Shown in pieces: positions 49,265-57,945 of a stretch of 64,000 nucleotides of DNA (its first letter is position 1; each line of letters opens with the position of its first letter). The notes under the pieces are model-generated. The model made no database searches. It saw nothing but the letters and a program-made list of their open reading frames with translations, and was not told the origin of the DNA. This DNA is from Alteromonadaceae bacterium 2753L.S.0a.02 (lineage in GTDB: Bacteria > Pseudomonadota > Gammaproteobacteria > Pseudomonadales > Cellvibrionaceae). The stretch is from the NCBI GenBank assembly GCA_007827375.1, contig VISH01000002.1, positions 1,141,001 to 1,205,000 of the forward strand, given 5' to 3'. A program made the position numbers and the translations under genes.

Positions 49265-50239
49265 GTGTTCAAACAACTTTCACTATCTTGGTTAGGTTCG
49301 CTTGCCCAGCATCATCGTTGGATACTGGGTAGCTGTTACTTGGTGGTCATGCAGCTCACCGTAAATATTCTGCAAACCACGGTGAAGACCTGGGCCCAGT
49401 TAGATTGGTGGGATATCGCTGGTGAAGGGGGCGCTGCCCTATTGGTGTATGCCTGGTTTTTGATGCTGGTGGTAAGCCGTCCCGCAGGTAAGGTGACCAA
49501 TCTATTTGCAGCGGGTTTTCTTCTCTTATTTGTGGGTATGTTTCAGGACGCACTGGATGAAGTTCTGGTCATGAAAAACCAGCATGCGCTACACAACTTC
49601 CTGGAATCTCTGACTTTACCAGTTGGTATGCTGCTGTTAACTTTTGGGATGTATTGCTGGCGTAACGAGCAGAGAGTGATCGCTCATCAACTGAAAAAGC
49701 GTGAACAGATTTTTCGCTCTCACACCAGTGTCGATGGCGTTACTCAGGTGCATCGAACCAGTTATCTAAAAAAGTATTTAGCATTACTTGATAGGCAGGC
49801 TCCCTCGCAAAAACCGCACAGTCTGGTGCTTATCGATATTTGTAATTTCTCAACAATCAATCGCAAGCATGGCGCATCAGAGGGCGATCGACTCTTACTC
49901 GCGCTTGTAGAGTTGCTCATACTCAACTTGCGTGAACAGGATTTGATTTGTCGCTACGCCGGTGATCGCTTCGCAATTTTGCTCGCAGAAACATCCTCCA
50001 AAGGTGCCCGTGACATTGCCCAAGACCTGCTTTCAGTGGTTGCTGCATTTGCATTTCATACCCGTAATGGCACTCGATGTAAGATTCGTGGACGCGCGGC
50101 AATCGCCTGTACAACAGATACTGAGCTTTCGCAACTAATGGAAAAAGCAGGCGTACGTTTGAAAGTTGCCAAGGCTAGTGGGCAAGAAATTGTCTGGGAG
50201 GATGTTGCAGGCCTCAGCACGGAATCGGTAGCAGTATGA
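49265..50239 (+). CDS. Membrane GGDEF-like protein with degenerate active site
   Basis: 324 residues. Four membrane spans lie in residues ~18-130 (RWILGSCYLVVMQLTV..., LLVYAWFLMLVVS, LFAAGFLLLFVGMF, LTLPVGMLLLTFGMYCW). The C-terminal ~170 residues have a GGDEF fold, but the signature is CRYAGDRFAIL instead of GG[D/E]EF and the usual D-x-LTG-L-x-N-R opening is changed to VDGVTQVHRTSYL. Loss of the Glu makes cyclic-di-GMP synthesis unlikely; it may bind nucleotides or partner proteins. GTG start. It overlaps the AraC gene by 4 bp, so the two are coupled. Confidence 0.8.
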   Translation: MFKQLSLSWLGSLAQHHRWILGSCYLVVMQLTVNILQTTVKTWAQLDWWDIAGEGGAALLVYAWFLMLVVSRPAGKVTNLFAAGFLLLFVGMFQDALDEVLVMKNQHALHNFLESLTLPVGMLLLTFGMYCWRNEQRVIAHQLKKREQIFRSHTSVDGVTQVHRTSYLKKYLALLDRQAPSQKPHSLVLIDICNFSTINRKHGASEGDRLLLALVELLILNLREQDLICRYAGDRFAILLAETSSKGARDIAQDLLSVVAAFAFHTRNGTRCKIRGRAAIACTTDTELSQLMEKAGVRLKVAKASGQEIVWEDVAGLSTESVAV

Positions 50240-51264
50240 CACGACCCTGGCTGGAAAAAGACGATGCATTTATACCCGCACATTGGATGGCAACCACTTT
50301 GCTAGACCTTGTGATGAGTGAGCAGCTTTGCAGTCATCGTTTATTGGCAAAAACTGGAATTTTTTACGAAGACCTTACGCGTCGTGAAACTATTTTATCT
50401 CCCGAAAAAAGTCAGCGCTTGATTAAGAACTGCGTGCAGTATTATTCCGGTAATGATCTTTCATTTCGACTTGGACAACGTATTTTCCCGGGTTACTACG
50501 GTGCTTTTTCCCGGGGGGTGTGCAGTGCCCCCACAGTATTACATGCGTTGGAATTAATTCAAAATTTTGGTCAACTTATTTCACCCTTGCTGGTGCCTCG
50601 CCTCAAGCGCGAAAAAAACTACGCAGAGATCCGCTGGTACCCCGCTTTTTTTGAATCTGAAAACCAAAGGTTTTTATCTGAAACCTACTTAAGCGCCGTA
50701 ACTCACAGTATTAATGCTTTGTGCGAACGTAAGCTGCCCTGGGAATATGATTTTACCTTTAAGAAACCCGTGGACCTCGAAAATTATGAGTTGTATTTCG
50801 GAGGGCATCAGCGCTTTGAGCGGCCGGTAACGCGAATAGTGCTACCCGAGCAATTTCTCTCGCTTCCTTTTGGTTCTGCATCGCAGTTGAATTATGAGCG
50901 AGCGCTATCGGATTTGACGGCTTATGGTGCAGCTCGTGTTGGTATTTTATCGTATCTGCGCGATTTGTTACGACGGCAGGTGCATCTTCATGTAACTCTC
51001 GACAGTGTTTCGCAACAGTTGGGCTATAGCTGCGCAACACTCAAAAGAAAACTACGTAACCATGGGAGCAGTTTCAGATATTTACTCGATGCAGTGCGTA
51101 TGGAAGTGGCTATTGATCTCGTTGAGCAAAGCGGCTTCAATAACGGGCAGGTGGCGGAATACCTCGGGTATTTCGATGAAGCTAATTACCGACGTTCCTT
51201 CAAGCGCTGGACGGGGCTAAACCCAAGTGAGTACGGCTACCTTTCGCTACAAGGGATACTCTAA
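50236..51264 (+). CDS. AraC-family transcription regulator (Arabinose_bd type)
   Basis: 342 residues. Residues ~20-220 match the Arabinose_bd sensor domain of OruR/ArgR-like AraC regulators (LGQRIFPGYYGAFSRGVCSAPTVLHALELIQNFGQLISPLL, YAEIRWYP). The C-terminal ~100 residues have the two helix-turn-helix motifs (LDSVSQQLGYSCATLKRKLRNHGSSF and VAEYLGYFDEANYRRSFKRWTGLNPSEY). ATGA overlap with the upstream GGDEF-like gene suggests that both work together. The last 18 bp overlap the convergent CPBP protease gene. Confidence 0.88.
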   Translation: MTRPWLEKDDAFIPAHWMATTLLDLVMSEQLCSHRLLAKTGIFYEDLTRRETILSPEKSQRLIKNCVQYYSGNDLSFRLGQRIFPGYYGAFSRGVCSAPTVLHALELIQNFGQLISPLLVPRLKREKNYAEIRWYPAFFESENQRFLSETYLSAVTHSINALCERKLPWEYDFTFKKPVDLENYELYFGGHQRFERPVTRIVLPEQFLSLPFGSASQLNYERALSDLTAYGAARVGILSYLRDLLRRQVHLHVTLDSVSQQLGYSCATLKRKLRNHGSSFRYLLDAVRMEVAIDLVEQSGFNNGQVAEYLGYFDEANYRRSFKRWTGLNPSEYGYLSLQGIL

Positions 51265-52077
51265 CAGCGTGAAATGGCATAGGTTTACGCCGAAATGTAC
51301 AAGAACAGCCGCCACAAAACTATTTGTGTAGGCGAAAACCCCAGCATAAATAACACCGGCTAATAAAAATAATAAGAATAGTGGGCCGGTGGCACCAACG
51401 TGTGAAACGGTGAATAACACAGCGCTTACCAGCACAGCAACGCTTACACCGAGTGCGCCTCTCGCGATGCTCTTTTGAATTTGCCGCTGAAGCAACAACC
51501 TGAAAAAAGCTTCTTCGCTGAATACGGTGACAATAAGGTTGATTAAAATAAATAAGCCGGAGCCTTCGGGAAGTTTGGGCTGCCAACCTATAGCAAAGCC
51601 GAAGTGGGCGACTATGACTAACGTAATCACCCCCAATGCGGGAATCACTATGAGCCTCCATCGCGCAGTACTTGCAGCGCAGTTTCCCCACAACAAGGTT
51701 TTATCAAATAACCAAACCAACACCAAATAGCCACCCAGGGCTTTACTGGCATTCAAAAACAATGAGAATGGCTTTCCATTGTCATAGAGTGAGTCACTGT
51801 GCCACACAAGAACATATTGAAAATTTTCTGGCTTATAAATTGCGACGAAAAAGCCTAGGAAAACGGTTGCTAAGAATAGCGCGGACTTCCAAATACCACT
51901 TCTCGCATTGCATAGGCAGATTAACAACCCGCATAGGGCGAGTAGAAGTAGGCCATTAATAATGGGTATTAGGTCAAGGTATACGAGAACCGCTGCGCCA
52001 AAAATAAGAACCAAACTAACGAAGATTCGCGTTTTATAACTACTGTAAATACCTTGAACAATTTGCGCAGCTATCAT
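51247..52077 (-). CDS. CPBP-family intramembrane metalloprotease
   Basis: 276 residues with about eight hydrophobic segments. Family motifs of the CPBP (Abi/CAAX-like) proteases: FSEEAFFRLLLQRQIQ (Glu-Glu-x3-Arg, ~190-205), a His in VSHVGATGPLF (~225-236) and HFGVNLCHF (~262-270). Family knowledge: type-II CAAX prenyl protease-like proteins act in membrane processing, bacteriocin immunity or regulation. The ATG overlaps the upstream lipoprotein stop by 4 bp. A joint role with the Cys-rich lipoprotein is possible. Confidence 0.85.
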   Translation of the reverse strand: MIAAQIVQGIYSSYKTRIFVSLVLIFGAAVLVYLDLIPIINGLLLLALCGLLICLCNARSGIWKSALFLATVFLGFFVAIYKPENFQYVLVWHSDSLYDNGKPFSLFLNASKALGGYLVLVWLFDKTLLWGNCAASTARWRLIVIPALGVITLVIVAHFGFAIGWQPKLPEGSGLFILINLIVTVFSEEAFFRLLLQRQIQKSIARGALGVSVAVLVSAVLFTVSHVGATGPLFLLFLLAGVIYAGVFAYTNSFVAAVLVHFGVNLCHFTLLEYPL

Positions 52078-52418
52078 TGCTGATTTGAGTCAGCACAGTA
52101 AGGTTTGGAGTAGTTGGCGCAGAACTTTCGGGTGCACGCTATGATTGGAGACTCGGCGTGCGAACTCTGTTCAGTAACACTTGAGCGCTGACAATGGTTA
52201 CAACCATCATAAAAATGAGTGCAGCTGTCGGCAATTATCTTTTTCCAGCTGTTGGCATCATAGTTAGCAGCACTTGTAACAGAAGCTTCTGGAGCGTGAA
52301 CCGTGGTTTGGGTTGTATTGCGGGGTTGTGTAGAACAAGCGATAAGTGCGGTGAGGGAACTCAAGACTAAATAGAACAAAATTTTCGCGGACCTAATTTT
52401 TAAAACCGCCTGGTACAT
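52074..52418 (-). CDS. Cys-rich small lipoprotein
   Basis: About 114 residues. Lipobox TALIAC with lipidated Cys28. After a Thr/Asn-rich stretch the C-terminal half contains seven Cys (DSCTHFYDGCNHCQRS, IIACTRKFC, KPYCAD). These could bind a metal or form disulfides; no heme-binding CxxCH is present. ATG 52418 has CAGGAA upstream; the longer frame to 52466 does not begin with a signal peptide. It is coupled to the protease gene. Confidence 0.6.
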   Translation of the reverse strand: MYQAVLKIRSAKILFYLVLSSLTALIACSTQPRNTTQTTVHAPEASVTSAANYDANSWKKIIADSCTHFYDGCNHCQRSSVTEQSSHAESPIIACTRKFCANYSKPYCADSNQQ

Positions 52419-52550
52419 TGTAATATTCCTGAGAGGGAGTCGCTTTGTGGAGCGATCATAGTACACCCTCAGGGGGTTCTAAAGTGATTGCTACTTCAAA
52501 TAGATGTGCTTCAAGCCACAGGAAATGGAATCTTTCCGATGTTATAACAA

Positions 52551-52579
52551 TTAACCCGACTCTAACTTAGCCGGGTTAA
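52551..52579 (-). terminator. Intrinsic terminator of the spondin-domain gene
   Basis: TTAACCCG / CGGGTTAA with an inner CT/AG pair, about 22 bp past the stop at 52602 on the minus strand. Confidence 0.7.
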
Positions 52580-52601
52580 TGAACTGCAATAAATTTATTG
52601 C

Positions 52602-53273
52602 CTACATTCTCTCGATTACGATTTTAGCTACAGGGCCGCGCCAGTCATACAGCGCTGCAGAAAGATCTCCCTCCCCGCTAATGCCACTCGCAATGTGTAC
52701 GAAACCTTCTCCGTCGTCATTTGGGGAGAACGGCTCACCACCACACAGTGGGCCAGGAATGGAAACACAGCTTTCGTCGTTAGTTTCCGAGCCTGCATCA
52801 TAGGCATGTGCGAAGTAAGTTCGGCTCGCAAATTTGGGTAGAGCAACGGCATCGAGCGCTATAAAGGAGTCGTTGGTGGGCAGTAACATAGCTGCTAACG
52901 ACAGATAGCGATATGCGATATTGGTTTCAATAATGATTTCTACGGTTTCTCCGGCGGGCAGGAGGCCGCTGCTATTCGCAATATTCTTAACATCGCTTGA
53001 TTCGCTGAGCATCTCTGCAAGAGCTGCAGTATTGCCGCCTTCAGCAATATCGGCGATCGCCTGTGAAGCGGTTTGCCCCAATTCAAAAAAGTGCAGATTG
53101 GATTTGTGGGTTGCCACGATAAAGGGGGTGAAGGCTACATTTTTTGTGATATTGGTAATGCTGACTTTATAGGTTAAAGGTTTACCCCAGCCATACTCAC
53201 TAGCGCTGGTTTGCATTGCCAGTAAGAGGCCGATACAACTCATGACAAGATAATTGATTAATTTATTGTTCAT
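52602..53273 (-). CDS. Secreted spondin_N-domain protein
   Basis: About 223 residues from ATG 53273 (GGAG 7 nt upstream). Signal peptide to ~28 (MQTSASEYG). The mature part has the spondin_N pattern: YKVSITNITKNVAFTPFIVATHKSNLHFFELGQTAS, ETVEIIIETNIAYRYLSLAAMLLPTNDSFIALDAV, and a C-terminal HIASGISG-type end with the acidic cluster EGFVHI. Bacterial spondin_N proteins are known as extracellular, often calcium-bound. Neighbours give no functional clue. Confidence 0.75.
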   Translation of the reverse strand: MNNKLINYLVMSCIGLLLAMQTSASEYGWGKPLTYKVSITNITKNVAFTPFIVATHKSNLHFFELGQTASQAIADIAEGGNTAALAEMLSESSDVKNIANSSGLLPAGETVEIIIETNIAYRYLSLAAMLLPTNDSFIALDAVALPKFASRTYFAHAYDAGSETNDESCVSIPGPLCGGEPFSPNDDGEGFVHIASGISGEGDLSAALYDWRGPVAKIVIERM

Positions 53274-53460
53274 CACGATTCTCCATGTAATGTGTGTTGC
53301 CGGATTGGCGGAAAACACTATAGGAGTGAGAACAGGCCTGTTCTTAACGAAACTATGAACAAATTATCACAAAATAATCACACGCTAATTTAGACGACAA
53401 ATAAAAAATATCAGCGAATAGAGATTTTCATAGCCTAAGTTCCCGCAGTGCAAGGGGGAA

Positions 53461-54054
53461 TCAGGTGTTGCCACGCATTTGAAATTTTGGTTTGTCGTGA
53501 AAACTGCTATGCAGCGCATTATTGGGGTCAACCCACAGACGACATTTTCCAGATTTTATGCGCGTATTGAGGTAGCTTTGTGCAGCACCTTCTGTGTTAA
53601 ACGCTATGGTATTGGGAATAATCGGTGTTACCTGAACACGCTTGCCCTGTGCTTCATATTCACACAGCAAACGAATAGCCCAGGTATCAACTTCGTCGAA
53701 ACCATAGGTCTCTGCACGGCGACTGAAGCTAAAATGGCGAATTTCCTGGTCGATACAATTGGCCTCAACTGCCTCGAATTTACCGTAGCTTTTACGCGCC
53801 ATAGCTACATTGGTAAGAAAGAGTGAACACAGGCCTGAGATCGCAAGCCCAAGGCCCCAGATTGGAAACTGGGTTGCCAATACCAAGCCAATCAAAAACC
53901 CCAGTAAACCGTAAATTAATAAAAATTTGCTGAGTGGTGTTCTCGGGGCGATGACTTCGAGTCGCTTGGATTCTGTCCAGGGTATCTCTTTAATGCGCCA
54001 GTCGTTATCTCGGTTACGCTGCTGCAGTTCTACGAGTTCTGTTTTCAGGCCCAT
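53461..54054 (-). CDS. Membrane hypothetical protein
   Basis: 197 residues. Two adjacent membrane spans (~45-65, FLLIYGLLGFLIGLVLATQFP, and ~68-90). The N-terminal 40 residues are charged. The cytosolic C-terminal ~105 residues include YGKFEAVEANCIDQEIRHFSFSRRAETYGFDEVDTWAIRLLCEYE and look like a small alpha-beta domain. I do not recognise a family. It stands between a palindromic element and the spondin gene. Confidence 0.5.
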   Translation of the reverse strand: MGLKTELVELQQRNRDNDWRIKEIPWTESKRLEVIAPRTPLSKFLLIYGLLGFLIGLVLATQFPIWGLGLAISGLCSLFLTNVAMARKSYGKFEAVEANCIDQEIRHFSFSRRAETYGFDEVDTWAIRLLCEYEAQGKRVQVTPIIPNTIAFNTEGAAQSYLNTRIKSGKCRLWVDPNNALHSSFHDKPKFQMRGNT

Positions 54055-54086
54055 GGCTATTTCTCATCTGCGGTACTAGGGGACTT

Positions 54087-54227
54087 CTGAATAATGCGGC
54101 GGCGCCTCTGGCTTTCAGGTTTTTTTCTATCAAGGCGTGTGAAGCAGGCGGGCTGGTAGCCCCTCGATGCAGCATAACGCAGAGGGAGGTTAATGCTGAA
54201 AACCAGAGGCGCCGCCGTATTATTCAG
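54087..54227. repeat. 141-bp palindromic element with 32-bp inverted arms
   Basis: Left arm 54087-54118 (CTGAATAATGCGG...) and right arm 54196-54227 pair at 30 of 32 positions. Each arm has a GGCGCC palindrome core. The 77-nt interior holds a further hairpin GGGCT-GGT-AGCCC. This is the shape of a REPIN or a miniature inverted-repeat element. It lies between two minus-strand genes and has no open frame of its own. Confidence 0.75.
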
Positions 54228-54288
54228 AGTTTTCCTGGATCGTAGTGTATAAGTTACAGCTGTATGGTAAAGCGACTGGATCAAGAAT

Positions 54289-54314
54289 AACCCGGCAATA
54301 TTTATTGCCGGGTT
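54289..54314 (-). terminator. Intrinsic terminator of the propeller gene
   Basis: AACCCGGCAAT / ATTGCCGGGTT stem with a short T-rich loop, followed by TATTC on the minus strand. It lies about 35 bp beyond the stop at 54348. Confidence 0.8.
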
Positions 54315-54347
54315 AAAAGTGTTGTGAATACTAGGTTTTTATGAGCG

Positions 54348-55532
54348 TTATTCTACATTTGAATACAAAGTCATACGGACAGCATCGCCTTTGGTTGCGC
54401 TTAGGCCGGCAGAGATACAATCAAAAAACTGACCAGAGGTGTTGTATTTAACACGTTGTCCGGTTGTGTTGTTTGTACAAACCACACGGTAGAGTTCACT
54501 GCCGGTGATGCGTCCTTCAATTTTAACCGTCGGTGCAGGCTGCTCGTCCTTAACCCGGTAAATTGCAAACTCCTGATCACCCAATACGGCAAGGTGGGTA
54601 CTATCTCGCAAATCGGCAAAGTCTTTTGGATTGCCGGAAACTACAAATGTATTCTGTAGCGAAAAGTTAGTGTTATCCCAAACTTTAATTTGATTGGCCG
54701 TATTATTGGTGTAAGTAGAGAAGCCATCCAGTGAGTGATGCACGGCTCGGGGGTAAGCGCCGATATCAAATTCGCCCTGCCAAGTGAAATCGGTGATATC
54801 GAGTTTGGCAATCGTGTAGCCGCTACCATTTCCACCTCCAACAGCATAGCTGACAAAATCGCCGTTAATGGGATCGACAGAAATATTTTGGCCGTTGCTG
54901 CCTAGCGCGCCATGGGCATTTTTAATGAGCAGCTGTGGTTCGCTCGCGCTTATATCGAATACAGCCAGAGTGCCTGGGCTAAGACCGCGATTGGCAAACA
55001 CCAGGCGATCTTTGTTGGGAGTTAGCTCCAGAGCACCACGGTAGTACACAAATACGCCGCCACTAAAGTCATCTACATATGCCTGAATAGCTTTGCTGAT
55101 ACGCATAATATCATTGCCAGAGGTGACCGGTGTTGCGTATATGTAAGCGTTGCCAACCACCAGTTCGTGCGCGGGTTGTGGCAATGCAATACTGCCGGTC
55201 AGCTCGCGACTCACCAAGTCGAGAATCAACAACTCGGGCGTGTTTTGTAGGGATATATAAGCAATACCGGCAGCTTCATCCAATGCAATATCCACTGGTG
55301 TGTCGTTCAGTGGAAGGGTGGTTTCCAACAACAGACTGTTAGCATTAACTATGCTCAGCGCGTTGTTTTTTTGATCGGGTATGTAAACCCGTTCGCCATA
55401 ACTATCGGCGGCCAACTGTATGCCGCTGGCGTCCAGTGAAAATACTTTTTCGGGAGCGGCATTCGCATTCGTGGTATCCACAGCCGTTGCAGCTAAAATC
55501 GCAAATAATGTATAACACATCATCTTGTTCAT
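54348..55532 (-). CDS. Secreted YVTN-type beta-propeller protein
   Basis: About 394 residues from ATG 55532 (AAGGT upstream; an ATG two codons earlier is also possible). Signal peptide to ~27. Repeated blades typical of YVTN/lactonase-like propellers: ERVYIPDQKNNALSIVNANSLLLETTLPLNDTPVDIALDE, AGIAYISLQNTPELLILDLVSRELTGSIALPQP, and FSTYTNNTANQIKVWDNTNFSLQNTFVVSGNP. The final ~60 residues with two Cys (YRVVCTNNTTGQ, FFDCISAG) form an extra small domain. No catalytic motif is evident, so the role is unknown. Confidence 0.7.
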   Translation of the reverse strand: MNKMMCYTLFAILAATAVDTTNANAAPEKVFSLDASGIQLAADSYGERVYIPDQKNNALSIVNANSLLLETTLPLNDTPVDIALDEAAGIAYISLQNTPELLILDLVSRELTGSIALPQPAHELVVGNAYIYATPVTSGNDIMRISKAIQAYVDDFSGGVFVYYRGALELTPNKDRLVFANRGLSPGTLAVFDISASEPQLLIKNAHGALGSNGQNISVDPINGDFVSYAVGGGNGSGYTIAKLDITDFTWQGEFDIGAYPRAVHHSLDGFSTYTNNTANQIKVWDNTNFSLQNTFVVSGNPKDFADLRDSTHLAVLGDQEFAIYRVKDEQPAPTVKIEGRITGSELYRVVCTNNTTGQRVKYNTSGQFFDCISAGLSATKGDAVRMTLYSNVE

Positions 55533-55728
55533 AGTCATTACCTTAAATAAAGTGCCGTTGATGTAAATTCACCAACGAATATCCAGGTTTGATTTACGCT
55601 CAAAGGTGCGAAAATCGTGTATCTGCGCGCTATGCGCCGGATGCTCAAAAATTTGTCATCGAGTTGCTTTGTCAGCGTGGATAATTATCCAAGGTGGCAG
55701 TCTCATATCCTGATACAGAGAAAATAAA

Positions 55729-56700
55729 ATGGATGGATTCGATCGCATTTACGATTTACACCGCATACTTAAAAGCCGCAAACAGCCACTACCACTTAGT
55801 GACATCTTGCGTGAAATGGAGTGTTCCCGCGCCACATTTAACCGCGTTAAGCGTCATATGACCGATTTTCTGGGTGCGCCCATAGAGTACAGTCGTGAAC
55901 GTGGGGGGTATTTTTACAACGAAGGGCCACAACAGGGTTATGAATTGCCAGGTTTGTGGCTCAATGAAGGCGAGCTTCAGGCGTTGTTGCTGATTCAGGG
56001 CTTGTTAGAGGAATTGGGAGTGGGTTTGGTTTCCGAAGCGGTCTACCCACTGCAACAGCGATTCCAAAAGTTGCTGAGAAGGAATGCCATCAATCCCTCG
56101 CGTGTTCAAGATTCGGTACGTCTTCTCGGCGTTGCTTCGCGCAATGTGGATGCCAAAATATTTATGGGTGTTGCAGAAGCCACGCTGAGGCAGCAGGTGC
56201 TTTTTTTAAAATATCGCTCGCTGGGCAGCGGCATGGGCAGTGAACGCACAGTTTCCCCACAGCGAATTATTCATTACCGTCATAATTGGTACCTGGATGC
56301 CTGGTGCCATCTTCGCGAGCGTTTGCGAACATTTGCGCTTACTGGAATTGCACATCTGCAAGCAGGTACTGAAAAATACCATGCCATGGCCAGCGCTGAA
56401 TTGGATGCGCATTTTCAGGGAAGTTATGGTTTGTTTTCGGCAGAGAATATTGCGCATGCGGTGCTGCGATTTTCTTCGCCCTATGCACATCGGGCAGCGT
56501 TGGAGCAATGGCATCCTCTGCAGAAAGGAGAATTTCTGGAAGGTGGTGACTACCAATTGGTTGTACCGTACAACCGTTTGCATCCACAGGAATTATTAAT
56601 GGATATTTTGCGCGTAGGTGAATATGTCGAGGTTTTGGAACCGGAGGATTTACGTTCTCAATTGCAACAAAAACTCCAAATTGTACTCAAAAAATATTAA
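55729..56700 (+). CDS. WYL-domain transcription regulator (HTH_11)
   Basis: 323 residues. The N-terminal winged helix (~5-55, RIYDLHRILKSRKQPLPLSDILREMECSRATFNRVKRHM) and the WYL domain (~150-230; IHYRHNWYLDAWCHLRERLRTFALTGI, with the HNWYLDAW core) are clear. The C-terminal WCX-type extension runs to ~320. Family knowledge: WYL regulators respond to nucleic acids or small ligands and often control DNA-damage or defence genes. No defence gene is adjacent; the SDR gene follows 98 bp later on the same strand. Confidence 0.85.
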   Translation: MDGFDRIYDLHRILKSRKQPLPLSDILREMECSRATFNRVKRHMTDFLGAPIEYSRERGGYFYNEGPQQGYELPGLWLNEGELQALLLIQGLLEELGVGLVSEAVYPLQQRFQKLLRRNAINPSRVQDSVRLLGVASRNVDAKIFMGVAEATLRQQVLFLKYRSLGSGMGSERTVSPQRIIHYRHNWYLDAWCHLRERLRTFALTGIAHLQAGTEKYHAMASAELDAHFQGSYGLFSAENIAHAVLRFSSPYAHRAALEQWHPLQKGEFLEGGDYQLVVPYNRLHPQELLMDILRVGEYVEVLEPEDLRSQLQQKLQIVLKKY

Positions 56701-56798
56701 TTTTTAGCAGTTGCGTTTAGTGGCGAGTTCATGCTTCTTTAACTCGCACCTCACAGTGTTATTTGTAAACTCAAGTGAATTTATACAGGAGTTAACAA

Positions 56799-57734
56799 AT
56801 GGCGCTTTTTACGATTTTTAAAGGAAAGGGTGAGTCTGGCTTTGGTTACAACACTACTGCTGAGGAAGTTGTAGAGAATCTATCCCTTGCGAATAAAAAT
56901 ATTTTGGTTACAGGCTGTACCTCGGGGTTGGGCGCAGAAACCTGTCGTGTTCTTGCAGCGAAATACGCTGTGGTGTTTGGCACTGCTAGGAATCAAAATG
57001 ACGCAAATCGCATATGTCAGGCGCTGTCGAAGCCCGGTGTGGGCCTGAGTTGTGACCTGGGGGACCTCCAATCGATAATGGCCTGCATCGCTACGATTAA
57101 ATCAATGGCGATACATTTGGATGCAATCATCTGTAATGCGGGCATAATGGCTCTGCCAAATCTACAGCAGATTAACGGTGTTGAAAAACAGTTCTTTACA
57201 AATCATGTGGGGCACTTTGTCCTGGTTACGGGATTATTGGATAGCTTGGCAGAGGGTGGTCGCGTCGTTATGCTAAGTAGTTCCGCACATAAACAGGCTC
57301 CCCAAGAAGGAATTTGTTTCGACAATCTCAGTGGTACGCAAAGTTACCATCCCTGGAAAAATTACGGTCAGTCAAAGCTCGCTAATTTATTGTTTGCCAA
57401 AGAATTACAGAGACGTTTTTCAAATTCATCACTAACTGCATATGCTGTTCACCCCGGCGTGATACGGACCAATTTAGCGCGACATATGGGATTTGCCGTT
57501 AACATGAGCTTGCGCGTTGCCAGCCCACTATTTTTAAAAACCGTGGCGCAAGGGGCTGCGACGAGCGTGTTTGCAGCAACTCACCACAAGGCCTTGCCTT
57601 ATGCAGGGGAGTATCTTGCAGATTGTAATCCCGCAGCTACGCGTTCCGAGGCGAATGATCCGGAGATGGCGGCGCGGCTTTGGACAGTGACGGAAAACAT
57701 CGTTGCAATGGTAAAGGAAAATACGAATATCTGA
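56799..57734 (+). CDS. Short-chain dehydrogenase/reductase (retinol-dehydrogenase-like)
   Basis: 311 residues. AGGAG precedes the ATG. NAD(P)-binding motif TGCTSGLG (~39-46) with a Cys replacing the usual residue, NAGIM (~112-116), catalytic Ser in VVMLSSSAH (~157-165), and YGQSK (~188-192) give the complete Ser-Tyr-Lys set. HPGVIRTNLARHM is typical of the WWOX/retinol dehydrogenase branch. The substrate is unknown. It may be regulated by the preceding WYL gene. Confidence 0.88.
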   Translation: MALFTIFKGKGESGFGYNTTAEEVVENLSLANKNILVTGCTSGLGAETCRVLAAKYAVVFGTARNQNDANRICQALSKPGVGLSCDLGDLQSIMACIATIKSMAIHLDAIICNAGIMALPNLQQINGVEKQFFTNHVGHFVLVTGLLDSLAEGGRVVMLSSSAHKQAPQEGICFDNLSGTQSYHPWKNYGQSKLANLLFAKELQRRFSNSSLTAYAVHPGVIRTNLARHMGFAVNMSLRVASPLFLKTVAQGAATSVFAATHHKALPYAGEYLADCNPAATRSEANDPEMAARLWTVTENIVAMVKENTNI

Positions 57735-57743
57735 TAAAACAAA

Positions 57744-57763
57744 TAAGGGGCCTACGCCCCTTT
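57744..57763 (+). terminator. Terminator after the SDR gene
   Basis: AAGGGGC / GCCCCTT with a CTAC loop, 10 bp after the stop codon, followed by a T-rich stretch. Confidence 0.7.
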
Positions 57764-57945
57764 GTAATGTTTGCATTAAACCTTAGGTAATCTCTTAAAA
57801 ATGGCCTTTTTACCTCGTGGCGACGTCAGTTCCCTCCTGGCGCGCGAGCCCGGTCGATTATCATTTACTGCATTAAACTTCGGGCTTGTGTACGGCATTT
57901 CCGATCCGTAAAAAAATGGACTCAGTTTTAAGAGGCTCCCAAGCT

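Noticed and set aside
54057..54284. 75-residue frame across the palindromic element
   Set aside because: It runs through both inverted arms and has no domain or ribosome binding site; the inverted repeat is the better explanation.
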